Part shown: positions 8,395 to 15,073 of the stretch, one piece after another
Numbering within the stretch: the stretch's first letter is position 1
How the letters are laid out: every line of letters starts with the position of its first letter
From: Ruminococcus sp.
Lineage (GTDB): Bacteria > Bacillota > Clostridia > Oscillospirales > Ruminococcaceae
Reading direction: 5' to 3'
DNA length: 36,628 nucleotides
Assembly: GCA_015066745.1 (NCBI GenBank)
Contig: SVNW01000033.1
Location: 1 to 36,628, forward strand
Made by a program: the position numbers and the translations under genes
Notes under the pieces: model-generated
What the model was told of the DNA's origin: nothing
Database searches by the model: none
Seen by the model: the letters and a program-made list of their open reading frames with translations, nothing else

Positions 8395-8571
8395 TTATAA
8401 ATTTTCTTTTTCTTTCATAAATTTTTCAAGTCCATCAGGAGTCTGAGGTTGATGGAAGAATAAAAAACAAGCTTTTGTATTTTCGATAATTCCTATAAAT
8501 AGTGTCAGAGAAGCAAGTTGAGTCATAAAACGTATTGATATTTTTTTTAGAATGTTGCAAATCTTATTCAT
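8395..8571 (-). CDS. agrD: AgrD-type cyclic (thio)lactone autoinducer precursor peptide
   Basis: This 58-aa peptide starts at the minus-strand ATG at 8571 after AAAGGAGC; the frame extends to TTG 8580 but that codon is too close to the site. It has the three AgrD parts. First is a basic, amphipathic N-terminus with a hydrophobic segment (MNKICNILKKISIRFMTQLA, then SLTLFIGIIE). Next is the core NTKACFLFF. Last is an acidic, proline-containing tail HQPQTPDGLEKF like the conserved AgrD tail recognised by AgrB. By homology the mature signal should be a five-residue ring closed between Cys35 and Phe39 (CFLFF), perhaps with Ala34 or more residues outside the ring. It follows agrB by 80 bp in the same operon. 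Confidence 0.9.
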   Translation of the reverse strand: MNKICNILKKISIRFMTQLASLTLFIGIIENTKACFLFFHQPQTPDGLEKFMKEKENL

Positions 8572-8651
8572 CCAAATCAAGCTCCTTTCAAGCTCAGTTT
8601 AAAGTGATGTTTTGAAAGTCGACTTAAGTTATAATCTTACCAAAATTTAAG

Positions 8652-9230
8652 TCATGAAAATTTGTTTGCTAAGTAACCGACAATCATAGAGGTAACTGAA
8701 ACTATAGAACCAAATGACAGTGATAATGAATATACTTTGAAACCGCAAATACAAAGCAACAAAGAAAATATACATATAAATGTCACACATAGAATACTTT
8801 GTTTACGCAATTTTGATCTTAATTTGTTATTAATAGGTTTATTTTTATGTTCAACCGGGGCAAGTAATGATACAAATACAAATGAAAAAATAGAAAAAAC
8901 AGTAAAAATTATCGTACAGACAGTAACCGGTATATGTTTTATCACTATAGAAAAAAGTGTAAGTACAACAGCGAATAAACAAATACATCCGTGGTGTGTA
9001 TCTGCATGATATCCTCCGGTATATTGTCTTATAAATACAAATGCAGACGTAAAAAGCATTATCTCGATAAATAATCCCGTAACAGATGCAATTATTATTG
9101 CTATGAAAATATTTATAAAAACAGACAGCAGAAGCTCTGCACCGTAAGAATAAACATTTCTGTCTTCTTTGTTAATTATCGAATGCTTTACAAAAATATC
9201 TGATATGTATTCCGAAATTTTTTTTATCAT
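8652..9230 (-). CDS. agrB: AgrB-type membrane endopeptidase that matures the autoinducer peptide
   Basis: This 192-aa integral membrane protein has about six hydrophobic segments. The family hallmark RQYTGGYHADTHHGC is present, giving the catalytic pair His75 and Cys82 with the same 7-residue spacing as His77/Cys84 of S. aureus AgrB. It cleaves the AgrD tail and helps form the ring. The start ATG at 9230 has AAGGG upstream. It is transcribed with agrD from a promoter at 9258-9287 that carries the putative AgrA operator. Length is normal for the family. Confidence 0.95.
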   Translation of the reverse strand: MIKKISEYISDIFVKHSIINKEDRNVYSYGAELLLSVFINIFIAIIIASVTGLFIEIMLFTSAFVFIRQYTGGYHADTHHGCICLFAVVLTLFSIVIKHIPVTVCTIIFTVFSIFSFVFVSLLAPVEHKNKPINNKLRSKLRKQSILCVTFICIFSLLLCICGFKVYSLSLSFGSIVSVTSMIVGYLANKFS

Positions 9231-9257
9231 AACTTTACCCTTGAATCCCTTAATCTA

Positions 9258-9287
9258 AGTATATCGTTTCTTTATATGAATTTTCAA
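9258..9287 (-). promoter_or_regulatory. agrBD promoter
   Basis: On the minus strand, TTGAAA (9282-9287) and TATACT (9258-9263) are separated by 18 bp, upstream of agrB. The -35 box lies 7 bp from a pair of direct repeats (see the operator entry). Confidence 0.65.
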
Positions 9288-9294
9288 TACTTTT

Positions 9295-9325
9295 TCGCAA
9301 GATGTATCTAAAACTGCGTGAGATG
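9295..9325 (-). promoter_or_regulatory. Putative AgrA (LytTR) operator of agrBD
   Basis: Read on the minus strand, CATCTCACGC (9325-9316) and CATCTTGCGA (9304-9295) form an imperfect direct repeat with a 21-bp period, two helical turns. The proximal repeat ends 7 bp before the -35 box. LytTR regulators bind about 9-bp direct repeats with this period. The same arrangement and much of the same sequence recur before the gene at 11610. Direct binding is inferred. Confidence 0.7.
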
Positions 9326-9350
9326 CATTTTTGTGACGAAAAAATATGCA

Positions 9351-10634
9351 TTATTTGTTTAAAACAACTATTTTAAGGTAAAATACATTGTCTTTAAAAT
9401 CATAACTTATATAACCGCCAAGTTTTTTTACAGATGTTTTTATACTGCTCATACCTATATTATGAGCGGCTTTGTTTTTCTTTTTTGTCTGCAGATTTTT
9501 CGGGTCTACAACATCCGAAGAATTTGAAATTTCTATAGCGATTTTATCTTCAATCTGCTGCATACTCATATGTATATATTTTTCGTTGTTTTCATATCGT
9601 TGACATGCTTCTATGGAATTATCAAGTGCATTTCCGAGAGCACGACATAATTCAAAACAGTCAAGTGAAAATTTGTTTACAGCTATGTTTTTGCTTACCT
9701 TTATTCCCATATCATGTGCTGATTTAAGCTTTATATTTATAATAGAGTCTATTATAGGTTCGCCTGTATAGCATATGTAATTGATTTCGTCAAGACGTTC
9801 AGAAAGATTATGAATAACTTCTGACGCAGAGTCTTTTTCGTTTCTGGCAATCAGATCATTTATTATCGTTACCTGATTACTTACATCATGCTTTAATTTT
9901 CGCATCTCGGAGTATGCATTTTCAAGTTGTTTGTAGTTTGTATTTTCATGTTCAACAACTTGTTCAAGAATTGATAAACGTAATTGTTTATTATAGTTTT
10001 CAAAAAAGTCGAAAAATGCAATATTTATAAATGAAAGCCCTGCAATTGCCAAAAGAAACAGCGTAGTTATCATCTGACCGTTAAGGTTTATATAGGAGAT
10101 AGCAAGTGTATACAGAACGAGAATACTTACAACAGGCATGGAAATAATGATTATCCAATGTTTTGATGGTATTTCACGTATTTTTTTATTAATAATTCTG
10201 CAGACAAGTACAATGATCCAGAAATAAAGAATTTTTACTCCTACCATTCCGGAAATTCGTGCAGGACCTCTTAAAGAAAGTTCTTCAGGTGTTGTCAGTT
10301 TCAGTACAGTCATAGAGCCTATAAATATAGTTTCTGAAACAACTATTATAAACATAATAAGTATGGTAAAAAAGACCTTTTTTATTGAAGAACCTTCATA
10401 TAGAAGAAGGGAGATAAGATATATAAACACAAGTGATCCCAACATAGTTGCAATAGGGCTTATATTTATAAGAACACTTGTGAAAAGCCAACCGCATAGT
10501 AAACCATATGTACCTATATACGGTCGTCTGCTTGTATATTTATCAGGGAGAAGTTTGCCAAAGTATATATATATTATAAATGCTTCAGCAATGATATTTA
10601 TTGCTTCAATAGAATACCAAAGGGGAGTACTCAT
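9351..10634 (-). CDS. agrC: AgrC-type sensor histidine kinase (GHKL, six or more membrane helices)
   Basis: This 427-aa protein has an N-terminal half (about 1-210) made of several hydrophobic helices with little extracellular sequence, as in peptide-sensing HPK10 kinases. A coiled linker follows (about 215-245), then the phospho-acceptor His249 in KLKHDVSNQ. The GHKL ATPase domain has the N box GNALDNSIEA (334-343) and the G box HNIGMSS (about 391-397). It has no separate HisKA domain of the classical kind, also typical of AgrC. Its ATG lies 6 bp after the agrA stop, and the ribosome site is within the end of agrA, so the two are translationally linked. It should bind the AgrD-derived peptide. 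Confidence 0.92.
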   Translation of the reverse strand: MSTPLWYSIEAINIIAEAFIIYIYFGKLLPDKYTSRRPYIGTYGLLCGWLFTSVLINISPIATMLGSLVFIYLISLLLYEGSSIKKVFFTILIMFIIVVSETIFIGSMTVLKLTTPEELSLRGPARISGMVGVKILYFWIIVLVCRIINKKIREIPSKHWIIIISMPVVSILVLYTLAISYINLNGQMITTLFLLAIAGLSFINIAFFDFFENYNKQLRLSILEQVVEHENTNYKQLENAYSEMRKLKHDVSNQVTIINDLIARNEKDSASEVIHNLSERLDEINYICYTGEPIIDSIINIKLKSAHDMGIKVSKNIAVNKFSLDCFELCRALGNALDNSIEACQRYENNEKYIHMSMQQIEDKIAIEISNSSDVVDPKNLQTKKKNKAAHNIGMSSIKTSVKKLGGYISYDFKDNVFYLKIVVLNK

Positions 10635-10640
10635 AAAAAA

Positions 10641-11342
10641 TCACCGTCCAGTCATGTATGAGATGTAGTTTTCTACGACGTCTTTTTTATATTTTCTGCT
10701 CAGCGGAACAGTATCATTGTTTTTCATCGATACATCAAGTTTATTTATAGTATCTATCCATGATATATTGATTAGAAAACTCTTATGCGCCTTTGTAAAA
10801 TTATCGTTCTGAAGTTCTTTTTCTGCGTCTGAAAGTTTACCGCAGTATTCTATTTCAGAGTCTTTTGAATGAATTATTATTTTTTTGTCTATAACTTCAA
10901 AGTATACAATATCGTTAAGAGGAAAAAATATTGTCTTGTTTTTTGTAGGTACTTCAAATGTCTTATGTTTTAGCGAATATTCGTCCATAATTGATCTGAA
11001 CTGCTTTTCATAGATAAATTCAGGCTGGTTTTTAACAAGAAAACGAAACGCATTTACTTCATAGCCTTCTATTGCAAATTCCTGATGACTTGTAAAGAAA
11101 ACAATAATAGTATGGTCATTTTTTTTACGTATTTCTTTTGCAGTTTCCATACCATTTATACCGCTCATTTCAATATCGAGAAATATAATATCAAAGTCAT
11201 TTTCAGCATAAGCCAAAAGTAAAGCTTCGCCACTGTTGAACACCGATATATCACATGCTGAAATATCTTTTACAGTTTTATTGATAAGTCCACAAATCAT
11301 GTCAGAAAATATTTTTTCATCATCGCATACAGCTATTTTCAC
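10641..11342 (-). CDS. agrA: AgrA-type response regulator: receiver plus LytTR DNA-binding domain
   Basis: This protein of 233 aa counts from the minus-strand GTG at 11342; a TTG one codon upstream at 11345 is equally possible, both after GGAGGTGG. Numbering from the TTG, the receiver has acidic Asp8-Asp9, phospho-acceptor Asp57 in IIFLDIEMSG and Lys105 in FLVKN. The LytTR domain covers about 135-234, with the KAHKSFLIN and VPLSRKYKKDV motifs typical of AgrA/LytR. It heads the agrA-agrC operon from a good promoter at 11380-11408. That promoter carries no copy of the agr operator, so the receptor pair is probably made constitutively. Confidence 0.93.
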   Translation of the reverse strand: MKIAVCDDEKIFSDMICGLINKTVKDISACDISVFNSGEALLLAYAENDFDIIFLDIEMSGINGMETAKEIRKKNDHTIIVFFTSHQEFAIEGYEVNAFRFLVKNQPEFIYEKQFRSIMDEYSLKHKTFEVPTKNKTIFFPLNDIVYFEVIDKKIIIHSKDSEIEYCGKLSDAEKELQNDNFTKAHKSFLINISWIDTINKLDVSMKNNDTVPLSRKYKKDVVENYISYMTGR

Positions 11343-11379
11343 CAAAATCCACCTCCAATCATGTCAAATCCATAATATA

Positions 11380-11408
11380 AATATAAAATAATTTTTTATA
11401 AATGTCAA
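11380..11408 (-). promoter_or_regulatory. agrA-agrC promoter
   Basis: On the minus strand a perfect TTGACA (11403-11408) and TATATT (11380-11385) are separated by 17 bp, about 40 bp before the agrA start. No direct-repeat operator is seen here. Confidence 0.65.
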
Positions 11409-11486
11409 TAGAATGTATAAAATTACAATTAAAATAGTGCATGATATATATATGCATACACAAAAATAGAGAAGTTTTACACAATG

Positions 11487-11517
11487 CATTTCACGCCGAA
11501 AAATGAACATCTCACGC
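11487..11517 (+). promoter_or_regulatory. Putative AgrA (LytTR) operator of the 11610 gene
   Basis: CATTTCACGC (11487-11496) and CATCTCACGC (11508-11517) are direct repeats with a 21-bp period, ending 7 bp before a -35 box. From 11484, 48 bp align without gaps to the agrBD operator/-35 region, with 34 identities by my count. This includes a shared AATGCAT before and AAAAGTATTGA after the repeats. Confidence 0.72.
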
Positions 11518-11524
11518 AAAAGTA

Positions 11525-11553
11525 TTGATTTGTTTTTTTAAATGAGTTAATAT
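11525..11553 (+). promoter_or_regulatory. Promoter of the 11610 gene
   Basis: TTGATT (11525-11530) and TAATAT (11548-11553) are separated by 17 bp, directly downstream of the operator repeats. Confidence 0.65.
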
Positions 11554-11609
11554 ATAAACAAGGAGAAGAAAGAGGAAAATGAAAGTAGTCAGTCATCACA
11601 TAAGGAGAT

Positions 11610-12032
11610 ATGAGAAAAAAACAGGGAGATAAGGGGGAACTGGAATTGTCATCAACTTTACAGTTTGTGCTTGACGGAGTACAGCAGGGGTGTACGTTGG
11701 TGTGGGACGTTATAACTGAGTGTTCAAGAAAGGTAAACGTCACACTAAGTGCAGGAGATAAGATTTATTTTAATGCTAAAAAGCTTGATTATGACACACA
11801 GATGCAGTTGTTATCGCAGGATACAAACAAGCATAATTGTTGTGATTTACCTGTACTTACTATAACAGTAGATGATGTGTTTAAGCTGAAGTCCAGTCAT
11901 ACTACTTCTGATATAAATGACAGTTTCGGTAATAAAATCGGTTGTGTTCATGATTTTTATATCGAAGATACTGTAGACAGAGGCAGTAGTGATATCTATA
12001 TAAATATAGTAGGCTGGAAAATGAAATCATAA
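11610..12032 (+). CDS. Unknown 140-aa protein, predicted output gene of the agr system
   Basis: This is a 140-aa soluble-looking protein with no signal peptide, no membrane helix and no family I recognise. It has five cysteines (28, 38, 77, 78, 112), a beta-rich middle (RKVNVTLSAGDKIYFNAKKL, then DLPVLTITVDDVFKL) and a C-terminus ending in DIYINIVGWKMKS. The start is uncertain. ATG 11610 has AAGGAG only 2 nt away, which is too close, whereas TTG 11646 has GGGGG 8 nt upstream and would give 128 aa. The frame is closed upstream by TAA 11601. The promoter carries the same operator as agrBD, so the gene is probably switched on by AgrA. It ends before a strong terminator and stands alone. Confidence 0.65.
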   Translation: MRKKQGDKGELELSSTLQFVLDGVQQGCTLVWDVITECSRKVNVTLSAGDKIYFNAKKLDYDTQMQLLSQDTNKHNCCDLPVLTITVDDVFKLKSSHTTSDINDSFGNKIGCVHDFYIEDTVDRGSSDIYINIVGWKMKS

Positions 12033-12099
12033 GTTTTTTCATAAAAATTCATAATAAAGTCACCATCCTCAAAACATTTAACAATAATATTTTTACGAC

Positions 12100-12142
12100 A
12101 TACCGGTTCTTACCCCTTTAGAACCGGTATATTGTTTTGTTA
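12100..12142 (+). terminator. Terminator after the agr-linked gene
   Basis: The perfect 11-bp stem ATACCGGTTCT / AGAACCGGTAT (12100-12110, 12120-12130) has a 9-nt loop, followed by ATTGTTTTGTT. With the promoter at 11525 it defines a transcript of roughly 580 nt. Confidence 0.8.
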
Positions 12143-12181
12143 AACAAGTTTAATTTTGTTAATTTTTACTCGTATTTACAG

Positions 12182-12210
12182 TTGACTAATGCGTATAAAA
12201 ATGTTAAAAT
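12182..12210 (+). promoter_or_regulatory. Promoter of the thyX operon
   Basis: TTGACT (12182-12187) and TAAAAT (12205-12210) are separated by 17 bp, just before the thyX ribosome site. Confidence 0.6.
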
Positions 12211-12246
12211 TATAAAGAATGAATTTTTTTAATGGGGGCGTTTTTT

Positions 12247-13038
12247 TTGAATGTGACATTGGTAGCACATACTCCTGAGCCCGAAAAGACAGTTGCAGCA
12301 GCTGCAAAGCTTTGTTATTCTTCATCGGGTGTGATGGATCTTCTTGAAGGGCTTGATGAACAGAAAACACAGTCATTTGTTCAGATGCTTGCTGATATAG
12401 GACACGAAAGTCCTCTTGAACACGCGGTGTTTACATTTGCTGTCGAAGGAATATCAAGAGCCTGTTCTCACCAGCTTGTAAGACACAGAATAGCGTCTTA
12501 TTCGCAGAAAAGTCAGCGTTATGTTGATGAAGAAAATTTTGATTATATAATACCGCCTGAAATAGAGCTGGTGCCACAGGCGTGTGAAGAATTCAAGGAA
12601 ACTATGAATCTGCTTGCAGAGCGTTATCAGAAAATAGCTGAAATTCTTACACAAAAGCACAAGGAAAGTTTTATGGCTTTGGGTGTAAGTGAAAAAGAAG
12701 CAACGTCAAAGGCCAGAAAAAAGGCGAATGAAGATGCCAGATTTATTTTACCGAATGCTTGTGAAACAAAAATAGTAATAACTATGAATGCAAGAAGTCT
12801 GCTTAACTTTTTCAGACATCGATGCTGTAACAGAGCGCAGTGGGAGATAAAGGCAGTTGCTGATGAGATGCTTCGTCTTTGTTGTGAGGTTGCACCATCG
12901 CTTTTTGCAAAGGCAGGTCCTTTATGTGCAGTGAGCGGAAAATGTCCCGAGGGAAAAATGTCCTGCGGACAGATCTTGAAAATGAAAGAGTTTTACGAAG
13001 AATTAAAAAAAAATAAAGGTGAAAAACCTGATGCTTGA
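12247..13038 (+). CDS. thyX: Flavin-dependent thymidylate synthase ThyX
   Basis: This is a 263-aa enzyme that makes dTMP from dUMP with methylene-tetrahydrofolate, FAD and NADPH. The ThyX motif RHR-x7-S is complete in RHRIASYSQKSQRY (79-92), with Arg79-His80-Arg81 and Ser89. The second conserved block is MNARSLLNFFRHRCCNRAQWEI. I start at TTG 12247, since GGGGGCG stands before it and the family begins with a strand like MNVTLVAHTPEPEK. The ATG at 12232 overlaps the ribosome site and adds only MGAFF. It starts an operon with folate gene fthC further along, consistent with one-carbon use. The last 8 bp overlap the next gene. Confidence 0.95.
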   Translation: MNVTLVAHTPEPEKTVAAAAKLCYSSSGVMDLLEGLDEQKTQSFVQMLADIGHESPLEHAVFTFAVEGISRACSHQLVRHRIASYSQKSQRYVDEENFDYIIPPEIELVPQACEEFKETMNLLAERYQKIAEILTQKHKESFMALGVSEKEATSKARKKANEDARFILPNACETKIVITMNARSLLNFFRHRCCNRAQWEIKAVADEMLRLCCEVAPSLFAKAGPLCAVSGKCPEGKMSCGQILKMKEFYEELKKNKGEKPDA

Positions 13039-13909
13039 ATTCAGAGATATACAGATAAGTGATAAGAAATGGATAGATGAACTTCTCTCTCTATCAGACT
13101 TTATGGGTTGTGAGTATAGTTTTGCAAATAACCTTGCATGGAGAAGACAGAATGATTCGGTGATATGCAGATATAAAGACTTCTATATAGTCAGATCAGG
13201 CAAAGAAAAGCCGGTATTTACGTTTCCGGCAGGCAAGGGAGATTATAAAGATGTACTTTTTATGATAAAAGCATATGCCGAAAGTCTCGGACATAAAGCT
13301 GTTATCTGGAATGCGTCAGCACATCAGATATCACTTATAAACGAAATTTTTGATAATAAAACACAGGTGTTGTGTGATGAATCGCAGTATGACTATATAT
13401 ATCTTGCCAAGGAGTTAGCAGAGTTTAAAGGTAAGAAATTTCACAGCAAAAAAAATCATCTGAATGCTTTTAAAAAATATAACTGGAGTTTTGAAGAACT
13501 TACAGAAAAGGATTTTGATGAGTGCATAGTTTTTTGTGCAAATGATTATACAAATAACAACAGGGAAGAACATCATTCAGCTGTTGCCGAACAGTTTGCG
13601 ATACACACATATTTTATGAATTATCATGAACTTGGGTTAAAAGGCGGTATACTTCGTGTAGACGGAAAAATAGTTGCAGTATCTATAGGAGAACGTCTTA
13701 ACTCTGAAACATTTGTTGTTCATATAGAAAAAGCAGATACATCGTACAGAGGCGCTTATACAGCTATGTGCAATGAATTTGTAAAGCATTTTGCAACTGA
13801 TGTAAAGTATATAAACAGAGAAGAAGATCTGGGAATAGAAGGATTGAGAAAATCAAAAAAATCTTACAATCCTGTATTTTTACTTCAGAAAGATATAATA
13901 ACATTTTAG
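13031..13909 (+). CDS. DUF2156 / LPG-synthase-C-like acyltransferase-fold protein
   Basis: This 292-aa protein starts at ATG 13031, inside the last codons of thyX, after AAAGGTGA. The sequence fits the DUF2156 (phosphatidylglycerol lysyltransferase C-terminal) family, a double GNAT fold. Supporting stretches are GCEYSFANNLAWRRQ near residue 23, KKFHSKKNHLNAFKK in the middle, and IHIEKAD-like / YRGAYTAMCNEF in the second half. It ends with INREEDLGIEGLRKSKKSYNP. Relatives such as MprF use aminoacyl-tRNA to modify lipids, but those carry a membrane flippase half that is absent here. The free-standing form is common in Clostridia, and its substrate is not known. Confidence 0.82.
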   Translation: MLEFRDIQISDKKWIDELLSLSDFMGCEYSFANNLAWRRQNDSVICRYKDFYIVRSGKEKPVFTFPAGKGDYKDVLFMIKAYAESLGHKAVIWNASAHQISLINEIFDNKTQVLCDESQYDYIYLAKELAEFKGKKFHSKKNHLNAFKKYNWSFEELTEKDFDECIVFCANDYTNNNREEHHSAVAEQFAIHTYFMNYHELGLKGGILRVDGKIVAVSIGERLNSETFVVHIEKADTSYRGAYTAMCNEFVKHFATDVKYINREEDLGIEGLRKSKKSYNPVFLLQKDIITF

Positions 13910-13942
13910 TTTATTTTAGTATTAGAGAGGCGGAATTTATAA

Positions 13943-14482
13943 ATGATATATGTTTTTTTGGCAGACGGTTTTGAAGAAGTTGAAGCACTTACGGCTGTTG
14001 ATTTACTGAGAAGATGTGAACTTGATGTAAAGACTGTCGGAATAGGCAGAGAAGCAATAAGAGGTTCACACGGTATACTTGTTCAGTCAGATCTTTCTGA
14101 TAAAGACTGCGTGCTTGATGAAAACGTAGAAATGATAGTTTTACCCGGAGGAATGCCCGGAACACTCAATCTTGAACATTCAGCTACAGTACAGAATGCT
14201 ATCGATTTCTGCATGAACAACGGAAAATACGTTGCAGCAATATGTGCAGCTCCTTCAATTCTTGGTCACAAGGGTATACTTGACGGAAAAAAGGCTACAT
14301 GTTATGCCGGTTTTGAAACACAGCTTGGAAACGCTGAAATCTCAACAGAAAATGTATGCGTTTGTGAAAACATTATAACTTCAAAGGGTCCGGGAACATC
14401 AATGGAATTTGCGCTTAAACTCGTTGAAGTTCTTATTTCAAAAGAACGCAGAGATATTCTTGCTTCTTCACTTATGCTCTGA
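13943..14482 (+). CDS. DJ-1/PfpI-family protein (YajL/ThiJ type)
   Basis: This 179-aa single-domain protein starts after AGAGAGGCGG. It has the family layout: MIYVFLADGFEEVEA with the conserved acidic residue near Glu11/Glu12, VLPGGMPGT (about 67-74), and the nucleophile elbow AAICAAPSIL with reactive Cys101. The C-terminal ITSKGPGTSMEFAL is also typical. DJ-1 proteins have been reported as glyoxalase III, deglycases or oxidative-stress chaperones. The exact activity cannot be chosen from sequence. It sits between DUF2156 and the folate cyclo-ligase in one co-directional run. Confidence 0.92.
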   Translation: MIYVFLADGFEEVEALTAVDLLRRCELDVKTVGIGREAIRGSHGILVQSDLSDKDCVLDENVEMIVLPGGMPGTLNLEHSATVQNAIDFCMNNGKYVAAICAAPSILGHKGILDGKKATCYAGFETQLGNAEISTENVCVCENIITSKGPGTSMEFALKLVEVLISKERRDILASSLML

Positions 14483-14497
14483 TGGAGAAACTTTTAT

Positions 14498-15073
14498 ATG
14501 GATAGTAAAAGTATACTGCGTAAGCAGTACAAATTACGCAGAGCATCACTTTTTGTGAGTGATGCTGATAAAAAGAAGGCCGACGATGCTATAAAAGAAT
14601 ATTTTATCTCTCTTAAAAAAAGTCATAATATTTCGGTTTTTCTTATATATGTTTCATTCAGGGACGAAGTCGATACAAAAGAACTTATAGAATATTTACT
14701 CAGTAGTGGCGGTAAAGTCGCAGTTCCGCGTTGTTATGACAATGGGAGAATGGAGTTTTTTGTAATATCTTCTCTTGAAAATCTCAGAACATCAGCATAT
14801 GGAATTTTAGAACCGGAAGATGATGAACGTTTCAGAGTTACTGATTTTGAAAATTCACTTTGCATTGTTCCGGGACTTGCTTTTGACAGCAATGGTATGA
14901 GGATAGGCTATGGCGGAGGATATTATGACAGATTTCTTGAAAAACATGAAAATATGATATCTGTTGGTTTTTGCTATGACTCGCTCATAGAAAAATCTGT
15001 TCTGACAGAGAAACATGACCGAAAAGTTGATTATATTATAACCGAGAAAGGAATTATGAGAACGAATGGATAA
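14498..15073 (+). CDS. fthC: 5-formyltetrahydrofolate cyclo-ligase
   Basis: This is a 191-aa cytoplasmic enzyme that converts 5-formyl-THF to 5,10-methenyl-THF using ATP, rescuing a dead-end folate. The N-terminal KSILRKQYKLRRA is the usual basic ATP-contact helix. The signature PGLAFDSNGMRIGYGGGYYDRFL (about 124-147) is complete. It lies 15 bp after the DJ-1 gene and overlaps mltG by 8 bp. Being in the same run as thyX fits a shared folate theme, although the order is also common as an fthC-mltG neighbourhood. Confidence 0.93.
   Translation: MDSKSILRKQYKLRRASLFVSDADKKKADDAIKEYFISLKKSHNISVFLIYVSFRDEVDTKELIEYLLSSGGKVAVPRCYDNGRMEFFVISSLENLRTSAYGILEPEDDERFRVTDFENSLCIVPGLAFDSNGMRIGYGGGYYDRFLEKHENMISVGFCYDSLIEKSVLTEKHDRKVDYIITEKGIMRTNG

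Noticed and set aside
9321-9352. ATGCAT inverted pieces after agrC as a terminator
   Set aside because: The pairing is interrupted and has no T-run; part of it is the conserved AATGCAT flank of the agr operator.
12033-12231. Folate riboswitch before thyX
   Set aside because: Apart from the terminator and promoter, the region shows no conserved paired core and the transcript leader is only about 30 nt.
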